From assembly GCF_000019165.1 (NCBI RefSeq), contig NC_010337.2:2533501-2597500 (forward strand): 64,000 bases of DNA. The letters are read 5' to 3'. This document shows positions 43,913 through 52,514 of the stretch, one piece after another. Source of the DNA: Heliomicrobium modesticaldum Ice1 (GTDB lineage: Bacteria > Bacillota > Desulfitobacteriia > Heliobacteriales > Heliobacteriaceae). The position numbers and the translations under genes are program-made. Every line of letters starts with the position of its first letter. Position 1 is the stretch's first letter. Under the pieces are notes generated by a model. That model saw only the letters and a program-made list of their open reading frames with translations, made no database searches and was not told the origin of the DNA.

Positions 43913-44701
43913 TTAAATGGCTTCCTTGCCGGCGAGAAACTTCATCATCTCTTCAACCGGCCCGGTGGTGCCGTCAGCTTTTTTCATGATCGTGTCGCGA
44001 GACAGCTTGGGACTGAACACCTTCACGACCCGGGTCGGTGAACCCTTGAGACCCAGTTCAGCGGGATCGAGGCCCAGTTCAGCAGGGCCATAAACGGGAA
44101 CAGCCCTTTCTTTGGCTTTCAGCTTGCCTTTGAGGGTCGGGAAACCGGGTTCGTTGATGTCTTTGTTGACGGTGACCATAACAGGGAAGGGTATTTCAAC
44201 GCGCTCAAAGCCGCCTTCGACGGTACGCTTGACGATGACGCCGCCTTCTTTGACTTCCACAGCGGAGACATAGGTTGCCACGGGGATGCCCAGGTAGTAG
44301 GCGATCATGGCGCCCGTCTGACCGGTTTCGCCGTCGGTGGCGCGTTCGCCGCAAAGGATCAGATCCACATCGCCCAGCTTACGGATGGCAGCGGCGATGG
44401 CTTTGGCGGTGGCAATGGTGTCCGATCCGGCAAAAGCGCGGCCAGAGATGAGCACGCCGCCGTCGGCGCCCATGGCGATGGCTTCTTTGATGGCTTTCAT
44501 GGCCGATTCAGGACCCATGCTGACTGCGGTAACTTTCACATTCTCGTGTGAATTTTTGATGGCGATGGCCTCAGCCAAGGCGTTTTCGTCGAGCGGGTTG
44601 ATAATGGTGTCTTTCCCGCTGCGAATCATGACGCCGGTGACGGGATCCATCTTCACGTTGTCTGTGCCGGGAACCTGTTTAACAAGCACGACAATGTTCA
44701 C
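43913..44701 (-). CDS. etfB: electron transfer flavoprotein, beta subunit
   Basis: 262 residues. NIVVLVKQVPGTDNVKMDP start, DGETGQTGAMIAYYLGIP nucleotide loop and VMVTVNKDINEPGFPTLKG. The loop region is compatible with the FAD/NAD-binding bifurcating type, but this cannot be decided by eye. GTG 44701 is chosen because GGGGGTG lies 8 nt upstream; codons further up lack a site. First gene of the operon. Confidence 0.95.
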   Translation of the reverse strand: MNIVVLVKQVPGTDNVKMDPVTGVMIRSGKDTIINPLDENALAEAIAIKNSHENVKVTAVSMGPESAMKAIKEAIAMGADGGVLISGRAFAGSDTIATAKAIAAAIRKLGDVDLILCGERATDGETGQTGAMIAYYLGIPVATYVSAVEVKEGGVIVKRTVEGGFERVEIPFPVMVTVNKDINEPGFPTLKGKLKAKERAVPVYGPAELGLDPAELGLKGSPTRVVKVFSPKLSRDTIMKKADGTTGPVEEMMKFLAGKEAI

Positions 44702-44797
44702 CGTTTTGCACCCCCTGCAATATTTGAAACCTGATGTTTGGTTCATGTGGACGTAAACCACAGTTCATCTCAAGCAGTTGAGGGCCGGGTGGCTCAG

Positions 44798-44808
44798 TGG
44801 TCAGACCG
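44798..44808. promoter_or_regulatory. candidate GntR/FCD-type operator
   Basis: TGGTCAGACCG matches the TGGTNNNACCA core of LldR/PdhR-type operators with one mismatch, in the leader of a presumed lactate operon. Confidence 0.4.
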
Positions 44809-44903
44809 CATATTGGTGCAAAAAAAGAGTGCATGGCCCTGTCATGCCGCTTGTGAACGAGGGGCTTACCACAACACACATGAAATGTATTTTGTATGTA
44901 CTC

Positions 44904-44933
44904 ATTATAAAGCAAAAAAGTCAGACGTCTAAT
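44904..44933 (-). promoter_or_regulatory. candidate etf operon promoter with overlapping palindrome
   Basis: TTAGAC - 18 nt - TATAAT on the minus strand. The palindrome AGACGTCT (44923-44930) overlaps the -35 and shares the GTCAGAC half with the site at 44798. Confidence 0.45.
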
Positions 44934-45077
44934 ATTTTGTGAATTAAAAATATTCGGAAATATTATTTTTTTGTTGTGGAACTTTTTTGGTGACTCAATA
45001 CCGCCCTTTTGGGTTCAACCCCTTTCCGTGAACCAGTTTATCTGAGCTAGATATCAGACCATGTTGGATTGAATGAA

Positions 45078-45122
45078 AGAAAAAGGACGATAAAGAGTTA
45101 TGTTTACCCTCTAACCGTCCTT
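45078..45122 (-). terminator. terminator of purL
   Basis: Minus strand GGACG (45120-45116) with AGAG/CTCT inside pairs with CGTCC (45089-45085), followed by TTTTTC. Confidence 0.65.
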
Positions 45123-45214
45123 ATCCTTATTGGCCCCTAAAACTTTCATGACTCTCAGGTCACAGGCGATGACGAAAAAGAGCTTTTACAAAAAGTTCAT
45201 CGAATTTTCATGTA

Positions 45215-48200
45215 TCATTGGAAGTACGCCACCCCAGAAGCGAAGATCCGCTGATCTTTCTCTCCCGGCACATTCACCGCCACAAAACGTCCGATCCGCT
45301 CAGAGTGGCCCATCTTGCCAAGGATGCGCCCGTCGGGGCTCGTAATGCCTTCGACGGCGGCGACGGAACCGTTCGGGTTGTAACGGATGTCCTCGCTGAT
45401 GTTGCCATCAAGGTCGACATACTGGGTTGCGATCTGTCCGTTGGCGAGGAGGCGCTCAACCATCTCCGGCGATGCGAAGAAGCGGCCTTCCCCGTGGGAG
45501 AGGGCAACAGAATGGACCTCCCCTGCCTTCACAGAGGAAAACCAGGGCGACAGGGTCGATACGACCTTCGTCCGAGCCATGCAGGAGATGTGGCGACCGA
45601 TCCGGTTGTATGTCAGGGTCGGACTATCCTCGGTGATGTCCACGATCTCGCCGTAAGGGACGAGGCCGAGCTTGATCAGTGCCTGGAAGCCGTTGCAGAT
45701 GCCGAGCATGAGGCCGTCTCTCCTCTTCAGCAGGTTTGCGACGGCTTCTTTCACCCGGGGGTTGCGGAACATGGCGGCGATAAACTTACCCGATCCTTCC
45801 GGCTCGTCGCCGGCGCTGAACCCGCCGGGGAGGGCGACGATCTGGGCGTTGTTAATTCCCTTCACCATCTCGGTGATGCTTTCCTCCACATCCCTGGGCG
45901 TCAGGTTGCGGACGATGAGGAGATCGGCGACGGCACCGGCCTTTTCAAAAGCGCGAGCCGTGTCATACTCGCAGTTGGTCCCTGGGAAAACAGGGATGAA
46001 GACACGGGGACGGGCGATCTTCACGGCTGGGCGATCGCTGTTCCGATTGGTGAACAGGCGGTTGGCGTTGACTACTCTGTCACTGTGTCTGTTCTTAAGC
46101 GATACCATCAGATCATCGCTCGTCTTCACCCGTGTCGGGAAGATCTTCTCCAGCGGTTTTTCCCAAGCGCTCTGGGCCTCGGTCAAAGCGATTTCTACGC
46201 CGTTGACACGCAGGATCGGCGCTTCCTGGGTGTAGCCCAAGAGCACATAGGGAACATCGCCGAAGGAGACGGCCAAGTCGGCGGCGCTGTCGATCTCCAA
46301 GACGAGGGAGCCATAATCGGTACGGAATAGGTCGGCAGGCGCGAAGCCGTCACCCATGATCAGGCCGATCCGGTTGCCGAAAGCCATCTTGCTGACGGCG
46401 GCGGCAACACCGCCGAAGCCGACCGCATAGGCGGCGAGCACCTTTCCTTCCCCGACCAGTTCGGCCACCTTCCGGTAGTTGCGGTCGAGGCTGGCGAAGT
46501 CGGGCAGTTCGTTCTCATCACGGCGCAGGGGCAAGAGGACGACAGGATGGCCGGTGCCTTTGAACTCGGAGGAGATGGCCTGGCTGGCGTCCATCACGTT
46601 AACAGCAAAGGAAACAAGGGTGGGCGGCACATGGAGGTCCATGAAGGTGCCGGACATGCTGTCTTTGCCGCCGATGGCGGCGATACCGAGCCGCTTCTGG
46701 GCCACAAAGGCGCCGAGGAGGGCGCTGAAGGGCTTCCCCCAGCGAACGGGGTCTTTGCCCAGTTTTTCGAAATACTCCTGCAGGGTGAGTCGGATGCGGC
46801 GGTAATCGCCGCCCAGGGCGACGGCCTTGGCGACCGACTCGATGACCGCATAGAGGGCACCGTGGAAAGGGCTCCATTTGGCCAGTTGGGGGTTGTAGCC
46901 GAAGGTCATCGCTGTAGCGGTGGTCGTCTCGCCGCCGAGGACGGGGAGCTTGGCCACCATGCCCTGAGCCGGTGATGCCTGATGGACACCGCCGAAGGGC
47001 ATCAGCACCGTGTTGGCGCCGATGGTGCTGTCGAAGCGGTCGACGAGACCCTTCTGGCTGCACACGTTCAGGTCGCTCAGGTTGGCGAGCCAGGCGGCGC
47101 GCAGGTCGGGCAGTTGGCCCTCGACCGCCGCAGGCAGGGTTTTAAAGTAATTCTTTTCAGCTTCCGGCCCTTTGACGGTCACTGTCGTCCGTTGTTTGAC
47201 GCCGTTGGTGTTCAGGAACTGGCGGCTTAAGTTGACGATGGTCGCACCGCGCCAGTTCATCTTCAACCGCTTTTCCGCTGTCACAGAAGCGACAGGGGTC
47301 ACTTCCAGGTTTTCCTCATGGGCCAACCGAATGAAGGCGTCTACATCTTCCGGGGCAACGACGACGGCCATCCGCTCCTGCGATTCGGCGATGGCCAGTT
47401 CTGTCCCGTCGAGGCCCTCATATTTTTTGGGAATAGCATCCAAGTTGACAATGAGGCCATCGGTCAGTTCGCCGATGGCGACAGAGACACCGCCGGCGCC
47501 GAAGTCATTGCACTTTTTGATCCGCCGGCTGACATCGGGATGGCGGAAGAGACGCTGGATCTTCCGTTCGGTGACAGGGTTGCCCTTTTGGACCTCGGCA
47601 CCGCAGGTGAAGAGCGATTCGGCTGTGTGCTCCTTCGATGAGCCGGTAGCGCCACCGCAGCCGTCGCGGCCAGTCCGTCCGCCGACGAGGAGGATCACAT
47701 CGCCCGGCGCAGGAGCTTTGCGGACAACGTTTTGCCGCGGAACCGCGCCGATGACCGCACCAATCTCCATCCGCTTGGCGACGAAGCCCTCATCATAAAT
47801 CTCTGCCACCTGCCCTGTCGCAAGGCCGATTTGGTTGCCATAAGAGCTGTAGCCAGCGGCGGCGCCAATGGTGATCTTGCGCTGAGGCAGCTTGCCGGGC
47901 AGGGTGTTCTCCACAGGGGTGCGGGGGTCGCCGCTGCCGGTGACACGCATGGCCTGGTAAACATAGGATCGCCCGGACAGGGGATCGCGAATCGCCCCGC
48001 CGAGACAGGTGGCGGCGCCGCCGAAGGGTTCGATTTCGGTCGGGTGGTTATGGGTCTCGTTTTTGAACATGACGAGCCAATCTTCTTTTTTGCCGTCTAC
48101 ATCAGCCTGCACGACAATGCTGCAAGCGTTGATCTCATCCGACTCGTCGAGGTCATCGAGGTGGCCCTGTTTTTTCATTTCCTTCATGGCAATGACAGCC

Positions 48201-49033
48201 ATATCCATCAGGCAGACATCGCGCTCTTTGTCGCCGTAGACGAGGTTGCGCGATTGCAGATATTCCTCATAAGCCGCCCGGATCGGACCGGTGAAGGCAC
48301 CCTCTTCAATCTGGACGTCCTCGATCTTCGTAAAGAAGGTGGTATGGCGGCAGTGGTCAGACCAGTAGGTGTCGATGACCCGAATCTCGGTGATCGTCGG
48401 ATCACGCTGTTCCTCATCACGGAAATAGGCCTGGCAGAAGCGAACGTCCTCGAAGCTCATGGCCAGGCTCAACTGCCTCATGAGCGACCGCAGTTCCTCA
48501 TCATTGGCAGCGATAAAGCCGTCAAGGGTCTTCACATCTTCCGGCGGCTGGAGCTGCATATCCAGGGAAGCCGGTTTTTCCAGGCTGGCCTCGCGCGATT
48601 CGACGGGGTTGATGCAATAAGCCTTGATCCGGTTGAACTCATCGTCGCTGATCTGGCCTTCGAGGACGATCACCTTGGCTGACTGAACGACGGGACGCTC
48701 TTTCTGGGTCACGATCTGAATGCACTGAGCCGCCCAATCAGCCCGTTGGTCATACTGGCCGGGCAGGTATTCCATGGCAAAGAGGCGATGAGCCGGGTCG
48801 GTCTCCAGCCGTTCGTCGTACACAAGGTCCACGTTGGGTTCCGAGAAGATCGTGCCGCGGACCCGGGCGTACTCCTCGTCGGAGATGCCGGCCACATCGT
48901 AACGGTTGACGATCCTCAAGCTTTCCAATCCGGAGATGCCCAAGTTATCTCGCAGGTCATCGCGCAGGTGCTGGGCTTCCACATTGAAACCCTCGCGTTT
49001 TTCCACAAAGATCCGGCGTATCGCCTTATCCAT
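45215..49033 (-). CDS. purL: phosphoribosylformylglycinamidine synthase, single-chain
   Basis: 1272 residues. It makes FGAM from FGAR and glutamine in purine synthesis. The single chain joins a PurS-like start, the AIRS-type synthetase core (TYWSDHCRHTTFFTKI, KNETHNHPTEIEPFGGAAT, GGKDSMSG) and a C-terminal glutaminase with nucleophile Cys in MLGICNGFQALIKLG and SVALSHGEGRF. This is the clostridial long form; most Gram-positives split it into PurS, PurL and PurQ. The ATG is 12 nt from GGGGGGT, a long spacing, and an ATT codon could serve instead. No other pur genes adjoin. Confidence 0.95.
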   Translation of the reverse strand: MDKAIRRIFVEKREGFNVEAQHLRDDLRDNLGISGLESLRIVNRYDVAGISDEEYARVRGTIFSEPNVDLVYDERLETDPAHRLFAMEYLPGQYDQRADWAAQCIQIVTQKERPVVQSAKVIVLEGQISDDEFNRIKAYCINPVESREASLEKPASLDMQLQPPEDVKTLDGFIAANDEELRSLMRQLSLAMSFEDVRFCQAYFRDEEQRDPTITEIRVIDTYWSDHCRHTTFFTKIEDVQIEEGAFTGPIRAAYEEYLQSRNLVYGDKERDVCLMDMAVIAMKEMKKQGHLDDLDESDEINACSIVVQADVDGKKEDWLVMFKNETHNHPTEIEPFGGAATCLGGAIRDPLSGRSYVYQAMRVTGSGDPRTPVENTLPGKLPQRKITIGAAAGYSSYGNQIGLATGQVAEIYDEGFVAKRMEIGAVIGAVPRQNVVRKAPAPGDVILLVGGRTGRDGCGGATGSSKEHTAESLFTCGAEVQKGNPVTERKIQRLFRHPDVSRRIKKCNDFGAGGVSVAIGELTDGLIVNLDAIPKKYEGLDGTELAIAESQERMAVVVAPEDVDAFIRLAHEENLEVTPVASVTAEKRLKMNWRGATIVNLSRQFLNTNGVKQRTTVTVKGPEAEKNYFKTLPAAVEGQLPDLRAAWLANLSDLNVCSQKGLVDRFDSTIGANTVLMPFGGVHQASPAQGMVAKLPVLGGETTTATAMTFGYNPQLAKWSPFHGALYAVIESVAKAVALGGDYRRIRLTLQEYFEKLGKDPVRWGKPFSALLGAFVAQKRLGIAAIGGKDSMSGTFMDLHVPPTLVSFAVNVMDASQAISSEFKGTGHPVVLLPLRRDENELPDFASLDRNYRKVAELVGEGKVLAAYAVGFGGVAAAVSKMAFGNRIGLIMGDGFAPADLFRTDYGSLVLEIDSAADLAVSFGDVPYVLLGYTQEAPILRVNGVEIALTEAQSAWEKPLEKIFPTRVKTSDDLMVSLKNRHSDRVVNANRLFTNRNSDRPAVKIARPRVFIPVFPGTNCEYDTARAFEKAGAVADLLIVRNLTPRDVEESITEMVKGINNAQIVALPGGFSAGDEPEGSGKFIAAMFRNPRVKEAVANLLKRRDGLMLGICNGFQALIKLGLVPYGEIVDITEDSPTLTYNRIGRHISCMARTKVVSTLSPWFSSVKAGEVHSVALSHGEGRFFASPEMVERLLANGQIATQYVDLDGNISEDIRYNPNGSVAAVEGITSPDGRILGKMGHSERIGRFVAVNVPGEKDQRIFASGVAYFQ

Positions 49034-49353
49034 AATAAAAACAATACCCCCCGTGACTGATTCAATAGTTATCCGTAAGTCTCACAATCGACAATCATCA
49101 TTATAACACGGCCAATAGGGAATTGGCGAAACCTGTCTAATCTTGTGGCGTCGGCCCCTGCGCGGGCTGATTTTTTCTTGTCCACTGTCGTTTTTTTGGA
49201 GGACTTGTCGGGAGAGAAAGAGAACTCCTTCCCCATTACACGGAATCGCCGGCAGGTCGATGTTTCAGCGCTTGTGCCCTTAGCGCAACTTGCTGGATCA
49301 CGGATTGCATGTCACAGGGGGTCGCTGGCGGATTCCTCAAAGGGAAGTATGCT
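49034..49353. other. divergent region between purL and the deacetylase gene
   Basis: 320 nt. A minus-strand TATAAT (49105-49100) is a candidate -10 for purL, with no good -35. A short GC hairpin plus T-run (near 49155-49180) faces the plus strand. No PurBox, riboswitch or gene was recognised. Confidence 0.4.
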
Positions 49354-50346
49354 ATGAAAGACAAAAATCTTACCATCGTTGCCGTTCTTGTCCTCATCGG
49401 AGGCATCGCCGCCGGCTTATTCACGCTCGAACAAACCAGAGCCAGCGCCCCAACCTCTCCCCCGTCGCCTGTAAAGACTCCGGCAACAGCAACAGCGGGC
49501 ACAAAGGACGCTAAAACGTCCCCCGCTTTGTCTGAAACGGACAAGACGAACGGGGAAAAGAAATCGGATACGTTGCCGCAGGCTTTTCTGCAATCTTCTC
49601 CGGAGAAAATCGACACTTTGCCCAAGGCCAGCGGATCGTCCACCAAAGGCATGACAGGTCCCCAGGACTGGTGGATCCCCCGCCACGAGACGGGCGTCGC
49701 CCCCCAGTGGCCCCGCTCGATGATCGGTGCCATCGAAGCGTATAACCCGGTATACCGGATCCCGTCGGAAGAGAAAACACTCTATCTGACTTTTGATGAA
49801 GGATATGAGAATGGGTTCACGCCAAGGATTTTAGCGACTTTGTCCCAGGCAAAGGTCCCGGCTACCTTTTTTGTCACCGGCCAGTTTATCGATACCCATC
49901 CGGAACTGGTTCGCGACATGGGTCTGCGCGGATTCGGCGTCGGCAACCACACCCAGACCCATCCGGACATGACCAAGCTGAGCGCTGAGCGGCAAAAAGC
50001 GGAACTGATGAAGGTCAGTGAAGCCATCAAGAACCTCACAGGACGGCAGCCAAACTACTACCGTCCACCCATGGGCCGCTTTGACGCCGCCTCTGTGGCC
50101 ATCGCCCATGAACTGGGTTTGACGACAACCTTCTGGAGTATTGCCTACCGGGACTGGGAGGTGGATAAGCAGATCGGTCCGGACAAGGCACTGCTCCAAG
50201 TGATGAAGCAGATCCATCCGGGAGCGGTCATTCTGCTCCATGCCGTCTCCCAGGACAACACCGAGATGCTCCCTCGCTTCATTGAAGAGTGCCGCGCCCA
50301 AGGGTATATATTCAAAGCGCTGCCGGGTGAGCCGTCACCAAGGTAA
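49354..50346 (+). CDS. pdaA: PdaA-like polysaccharide deacetylase
   Basis: 330 residues. N-terminal signal anchor (LTIVAVLVLIGGIAAGLF), a Thr/Ser/Pro/Lys-rich linker, then a CE4 deacetylase: LYLTFDEGYENGFTPRIL (motif 1, with Glu where Bacillus PdaA has Asn, as I recall it), GNHTQTHPDM (metal His pair), YYRPPMGRFD, TTFWSIAYRDWEVD and LLHAVSQDNTEML. PdaA deacetylates muramic acid so that spore cortex delta-lactam forms. AAGGGAAG lies 6 nt before ATG 49354. Confidence 0.9.
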   Translation: MKDKNLTIVAVLVLIGGIAAGLFTLEQTRASAPTSPPSPVKTPATATAGTKDAKTSPALSETDKTNGEKKSDTLPQAFLQSSPEKIDTLPKASGSSTKGMTGPQDWWIPRHETGVAPQWPRSMIGAIEAYNPVYRIPSEEKTLYLTFDEGYENGFTPRILATLSQAKVPATFFVTGQFIDTHPELVRDMGLRGFGVGNHTQTHPDMTKLSAERQKAELMKVSEAIKNLTGRQPNYYRPPMGRFDAASVAIAHELGLTTTFWSIAYRDWEVDKQIGPDKALLQVMKQIHPGAVILLHAVSQDNTEMLPRFIEECRAQGYIFKALPGEPSPR

Positions 50347-50405
50347 GGTAGCGGTTACATGGTGCTGCAGAGATAAGGCAGCCTTTCTGCGACAAAAGGG
50401 ATCCC

Positions 50406-51743
50406 TTACCCTTCCTGTTTCGCTGACGCCAACGACTTGCAGTTCAACACCCAGTAGATCGGCAACCCGATAACGGTGATGATCAGGGCCAGCAGGGTGT
50501 CTGTCGGGTTGTCAAAAATGGTGCTGATGACGATAAAACCGGAACCGACGATCGCGACGAGCGGGATGATGGGATAGCCAGGCACGCTGTAGGTCCGCAG
50601 TGCGGCGCTGTTCTTCTTCCGCAGGATGAAGATGGCTACGAAGGCGAGGATATAAAAGACATAGATGGCAAAAATGGCGATGTCGGACAGGCGATCCGGG
50701 TCGGCGACAAACATCATCAGGAGGGCGAGAACCACCTGGAAGACGGTGGCGAAGATGGGCGTTCCGAGGTCCGGTTGTACCTGAGACAGCAGGCGAGAGA
50801 AAGGCAGTTGGCCCCGCTCGGCCATCGCCAGCGGCACCCGGGGAAAAGTGAGGATTTTGCCGTTGAGGCAGCCGAAGATGGAGACCATGATGCCGATGCT
50901 GATCAGTTTGCCCCCGATGCCGCCAAAGAGGATTGTGGCCGTCGTGCCGGCGGCGTTTTCGCCCAGTTTGGCGATTTCAGAGGCGGGCAGGACGTGCAGC
51001 ATGGCGATGTTGACAGAGATGTAGGCGACGGTGACGACGGAAAGACCGATGATGATGGCGCGCGGGAGGATTTTGGCCGGGTTTTTCATCTCGCCGGCGA
51101 CAAAGCCGACGAGCAACCAGCCGTCATAAGCCCAAAGGGTCGCCAGGATGGCGGCGGCCATGCCGGTTTTTTCGGTGACACCGCTGGCCATGTTGAGAAT
51201 CTGACCGTCACCCTGCCAAATGCCAAAGATGGCGATCAGGGCGATAGGGATCAGTTTGCCCGCAGTGGCCAGGGTTTGCACAAAACCTCCGTATTTAGTG
51301 CCGATGCTGTTGACGACAGCCAAAAAGACGATGGTGCCAATGCCGATATAGAGCTTCGTTTCCGGCCCCCACCCGAAGAAGTGGGCCACAAGGGATCCAA
51401 AGTACAGACCTAAAGCGGCGATGACGGCAGGACCGTAGATCAGGGTTTGCACCCATCCGCAGAGATAGCCCCACAGCTTGCCGTAGACCTCTTCTAAATA
51501 GACGTAAAGGCCGCCTGTTTTCGGGATCTGAGTCGCCAACTCGACAATGGTAAGGCCGCTGGCGATGGTGATGAGCCCGCCGAGGATCCATGCCCAAAGC
51601 GCCATGGTCGAGTCGCCTGAAGCGGAAATGACCTTCCCTGGTTTCATGAAGATACCTGAGCCGATGACTGAACCGATGACAATGGACATGGCGACGATCG
51701 TTCCAATGTCTTTCTTCAGCATCGATTCCGAGTTGTGTTGCAT
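50406..51743 (-). CDS. APC family amino acid permease (SteT/LAT-like)
   Basis: 445 residues, 12 predicted membrane helices. GSVIGSGIFMKPGKV in helix 1 is the substrate-binding glycine motif; ELATQIPKTGGLYVYLEEVY and LWAYDGWLLVGFVAGEMKNP are typical of the LAT group that includes the Ser/Thr exchanger SteT. The actual substrate cannot be read from sequence. ATG 51743 has AAAGGAG 9 nt upstream. Confidence 0.92.
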   Translation of the reverse strand: MQHNSESMLKKDIGTIVAMSIVIGSVIGSGIFMKPGKVISASGDSTMALWAWILGGLITIASGLTIVELATQIPKTGGLYVYLEEVYGKLWGYLCGWVQTLIYGPAVIAALGLYFGSLVAHFFGWGPETKLYIGIGTIVFLAVVNSIGTKYGGFVQTLATAGKLIPIALIAIFGIWQGDGQILNMASGVTEKTGMAAAILATLWAYDGWLLVGFVAGEMKNPAKILPRAIIIGLSVVTVAYISVNIAMLHVLPASEIAKLGENAAGTTATILFGGIGGKLISIGIMVSIFGCLNGKILTFPRVPLAMAERGQLPFSRLLSQVQPDLGTPIFATVFQVVLALLMMFVADPDRLSDIAIFAIYVFYILAFVAIFILRKKNSAALRTYSVPGYPIIPLVAIVGSGFIVISTIFDNPTDTLLALIITVIGLPIYWVLNCKSLASAKQEG

Positions 51744-52258
51744 CCTGTGATGCTCCTTTCGTGGATTGACCACTGAGTTTTCGGGGGTTTGTTTGTGCCT
51801 CGCGGACACTTGTACATTATACAAGGAACCTTTGCAATCGTCAGCAATAATTTTATTCCTCTTCGAGAATTCCGTGTAAAACTTCAAAAAATCAGTATTT
51901 TCTTTGATTCAACCCTTCGCCGCCTTAGGCGTGCTGATCTTCCCGGGAATCCTTACCTCGACCGGAACTGACCAACTCCCTGTTGCTTCGACTGGCTGGA
52001 TCGCTGCAGTTTTGCCGGCGTTATTCGAGGTGAACTTAATCCTCGTCGTTGCTGGCGGGATCGCCGGCGCTTTCCTGTGGGGACAACTGATGCCATAGGA
52101 AGCAATTGCTACCGAAGGTAAAGCACCTGATGCCAAAGAAAAAATAGAGATAAAAGCAAAACAGGCCCGCTTCCTTGATGGAAGGGCCTGTCTCGCTTTT
52201 GTTGATCTAGCCATGAGCGAGTTGTACGCAATGCCTGTACTTTCCCCAGATATCCCCT
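51744..52258. other. 515-nt region without a confirmed gene, possible membrane protein fragment
   Basis: A 64-codon plus-strand frame (51904-52098) encodes hydrophobic text (VNLILVVAGGIAGAFLWGQL) but starts at TTG with no ribosome site and may be a remnant. The opposite strand reads through a terminator hairpin. Nothing else is recognised apart from the terminator at 52150-52191. Confidence 0.35.
52150..52191 (-). terminator. terminator behind the cyclophilin remnant
   Basis: ACAGGCCC (52161-52168) / GGGCCTGT (52184-52191) with further pairs inside (TTCC/GGAA); on the minus strand followed by TTTTGCTTTTA. Confidence 0.8.
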
Positions 52259-52417
52259 TTACTTCTCTTCGATGCTGATCGTTTCGATGAGCACTTCTTC
52301 CATCGGCTTGCTCCGTTCGCCGCCAGCGCCCCATTCTACAGGTGTGTCGGAGATCTTCAGCACCACGTCCATCCCTTCGGTGACTTGGCCGATCAATGGA
52401 AAAGGGCAATCGCTGTC
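52259..52417 (-). pseudogene. 3' remnant of a cyclophilin-type peptidyl-prolyl isomerase
   Basis: About 52 codons: DSDCPFPLIGQVTEGMDVV then ISDTPVEWGAGGERSKPMEE and VLIETISIEEK. This is the last third of a cyclophilin (FGKVTEGMDVV...P..VVIESI type). The upstream catalytic part (FHRVI, GTGGPGY, SQFFI) is absent, since the next gene begins on the other strand about 100 nt away. The terminator is kept, suggesting a recent 5' deletion. Confidence 0.7.
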
Positions 52418-52514
52418 ACAGTACTGCCCTTGCCTACATAATAAAGAACGTTGAGAATCGCGCCCATCGAAATCGGTCGGCTCTTTTCGAGCCTGCGGCA
52501 AGGGAGCGTTGTCT

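Larger units (their letters stand above)
44702..45214 (-). other. leader and promoter region of the etf operon, and purL terminator
   Basis: 513 nt without a gene. It holds a minus-strand -10 TATAAT (44909-44904) with TTAGAC (44933-44928) at 18 nt as -35, and a leader of about 200 nt. The leader has a weak hairpin-plus-T-run (GCATG...CATGC then CTCTTTTTT, near 44820-44850) and a GntR-like palindrome at 44798. AT-rich sequence follows up to the purL terminator. No known riboswitch was recognised. Confidence 0.5.

Noticed and set aside
44820-44850. Attenuator or riboswitch in the etf leader
   Set aside because: The hairpin stem has only five pairs and no known aptamer core was recognised; it is noted in the leader entry but not claimed.
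46547-48682. Long plus-strand frames opposite purL (up to 316 codons) and opposite lctD (439 codons at 41635)
   Set aside because: High-GC coding genes give long antisense frames. The sense proteins are unmistakable and the antisense ones have no ribosome site or family match.
51909-52409. A 166-codon minus-strand frame with a signal-peptide-like stretch
   Set aside because: It reads through the strong terminator hairpin at 52150-52191 and has no ribosome site.
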